Below are positions 51,125 to 51,437 of a stretch of DNA of 51,437 bases, in pieces; position 1 is the stretch's first letter, and every line of letters begins with the position of its first letter. The position numbers and the translations under genes are program-made. This stretch comes from Pseudomonadota bacterium (GTDB taxonomy: Bacteria; Pseudomonadota; Alphaproteobacteria; Rhizobiales; Beijerinckiaceae), in the NCBI GenBank assembly GCA_023423995.1, contig JAFAEL010000091.1, positions 1 through 51,437 on the forward strand, in the 5' to 3' direction. The notes below the pieces were generated by a model, which had not been told where the DNA came from, searched no databases, and worked only from the letters and a program-made list of their open reading frames with translations.

Positions 51125-51437
51125 ATGTCCAAGGGTTTGCGCAAGGGGCTCACGAGCTACGGCGATGCGGGCTTCTCGCTGTTCCTGCGCAAGGCCTTCA
51201 TCAAGGCAATGGGCTATTCCGACGACGCGCTCGAGCGACCGATCGTCGGAATCACGGATACCTATTCCGACTACAATCCCTGCCACGGCAACGTGCCGCA
51301 GCTCGTGGAGGCGGTGAAGCGCGGCGTCATGCTGGCCGGCGCGATGCCCATGGTCTTTCCGACCATCTCCATCCACGAGAGCTTCGCGCATCCGACCTCG
51401 ATGTACCTGCGCAACCTGATGGCGATGGACACCGAGG
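51125..51437 (+). CDS. IlvD/Edd-family sugar-acid or dihydroxy-acid dehydratase (partial, 3' end outside window)
   Basis: The first 104 residues of a large iron-sulphur dehydratase, running off the window. Early sequence is MSKGLRKGLTSYGDAGFSLF, then RPIVGITDTYSDYNPCHGN, with Cys53 a likely cluster ligand, and ISIHESFAHPTSMYLRNLMA. These match the IlvD/Edd family, and the IHESFAHPTSM form is common in L-arabinonate/xylonate-type members. With the lactonase upstream it suggests a sugar-acid dehydration pathway. The true substrate cannot be told without the rest. Confidence 0.88.
   Translation, partial: MSKGLRKGLTSYGDAGFSLFLRKAFIKAMGYSDDALERPIVGITDTYSDYNPCHGNVPQLVEAVKRGVMLAGAMPMVFPTISIHESFAHPTSMYLRNLMAMDTE

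Overview
The window is about 51 kb of GC-rich (mid-60s percent by eye) chromosomal DNA. Codon usage, the GTG and ATG starts with short overlaps, the four-cysteine PSYVELL secreted-protein family and the mix of transport genes suggest an alphaproteobacterium of the Hyphomicrobiales, with Methylobacterium or Microvirga-like relatives most likely. That assignment is inference. I see no rRNA, tRNA, CRISPR array, complete insertion sequence or phage module.

Layout. (1) 0.2-3.3 kb: a type III polyketide synthase coupled to an ICMT-type methyltransferase, convergent with a DHA2-family MFS exporter. (2) 3.5-11.4 kb: small proteins, a histidine kinase/LuxR-type response regulator pair, and divergent from it an RND efflux pump (adaptor plus HAE1-type porter), then a secreted protein made of 32-residue repeats and a strong hairpin terminator. 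(3) 11.8-14.9 kb: two hypothetical proteins around an adenylate cyclase-TolB-TPR protein. (4) 15.0-27.3 kb: a first polysaccharide locus of Wzx/Wzy type. It holds a polyprenyl-phosphate sugar transferase, a GDP-mannose 3,5-epimerase-like enzyme, a UDP-glucuronate decarboxylase, GDP-mannose pyrophosphorylase/phosphomannose isomerase, a further epimerase, glycosyltransferases, a flippase and an O-antigen-ligase/polymerase-like protein. One glycosyltransferase is cut in half, and a 67-codon ORF bridges two genes through ATGA overlaps. (5) 27.4-28.8 kb: two orphan genes, one a possible NlpC/P60-like protein. (6) 28.8-34.1 kb: a branched-chain-amino-acid-type ABC importer (livFGMHK order on the complement) headed by a class II aldolase. 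(7) 35.0-49.1 kb: a second polysaccharide locus of ABC-transporter type with KpsE, KpsT and KpsM homologues, a secreted beta-helix protein, a tandem-domain GT2, three GT4-type proteins (one lacking a usual catalytic residue), an unrecognised protein and an FkbM methyltransferase with a coiled-coil repeat tail. (8) 49.4-51.4 kb: an SMP-30/gluconolactonase-type lactonase, a YidB-like protein and the start of an IlvD/Edd-family dehydratase, which together suggest sugar-acid catabolism.

How the genes may work together. Locus 4 can plausibly supply GDP-mannose, GDP-L-galactose and UDP-xylose for lipid-linked repeat units that are flipped by Wzx and polymerised by Wzy. Locus 7 has the inner-membrane exporter of an ABC-dependent capsule. 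Outer-membrane exporters (Wza/KpsD), Wzc and the KpsC/KpsS initiation enzymes are not in the window, so neither system is complete here. The importer in region 6 lies in one orientation with an aldolase and may take up a small hydroxylated compound rather than amino acids. No single clearly new machine stands out. The best leads are the truncated and degenerate glycosyltransferases, the bridged micro-ORF, the NlpC-like orphan, the tandem-repeat proteins and several perfect dyads in divergent promoter regions.
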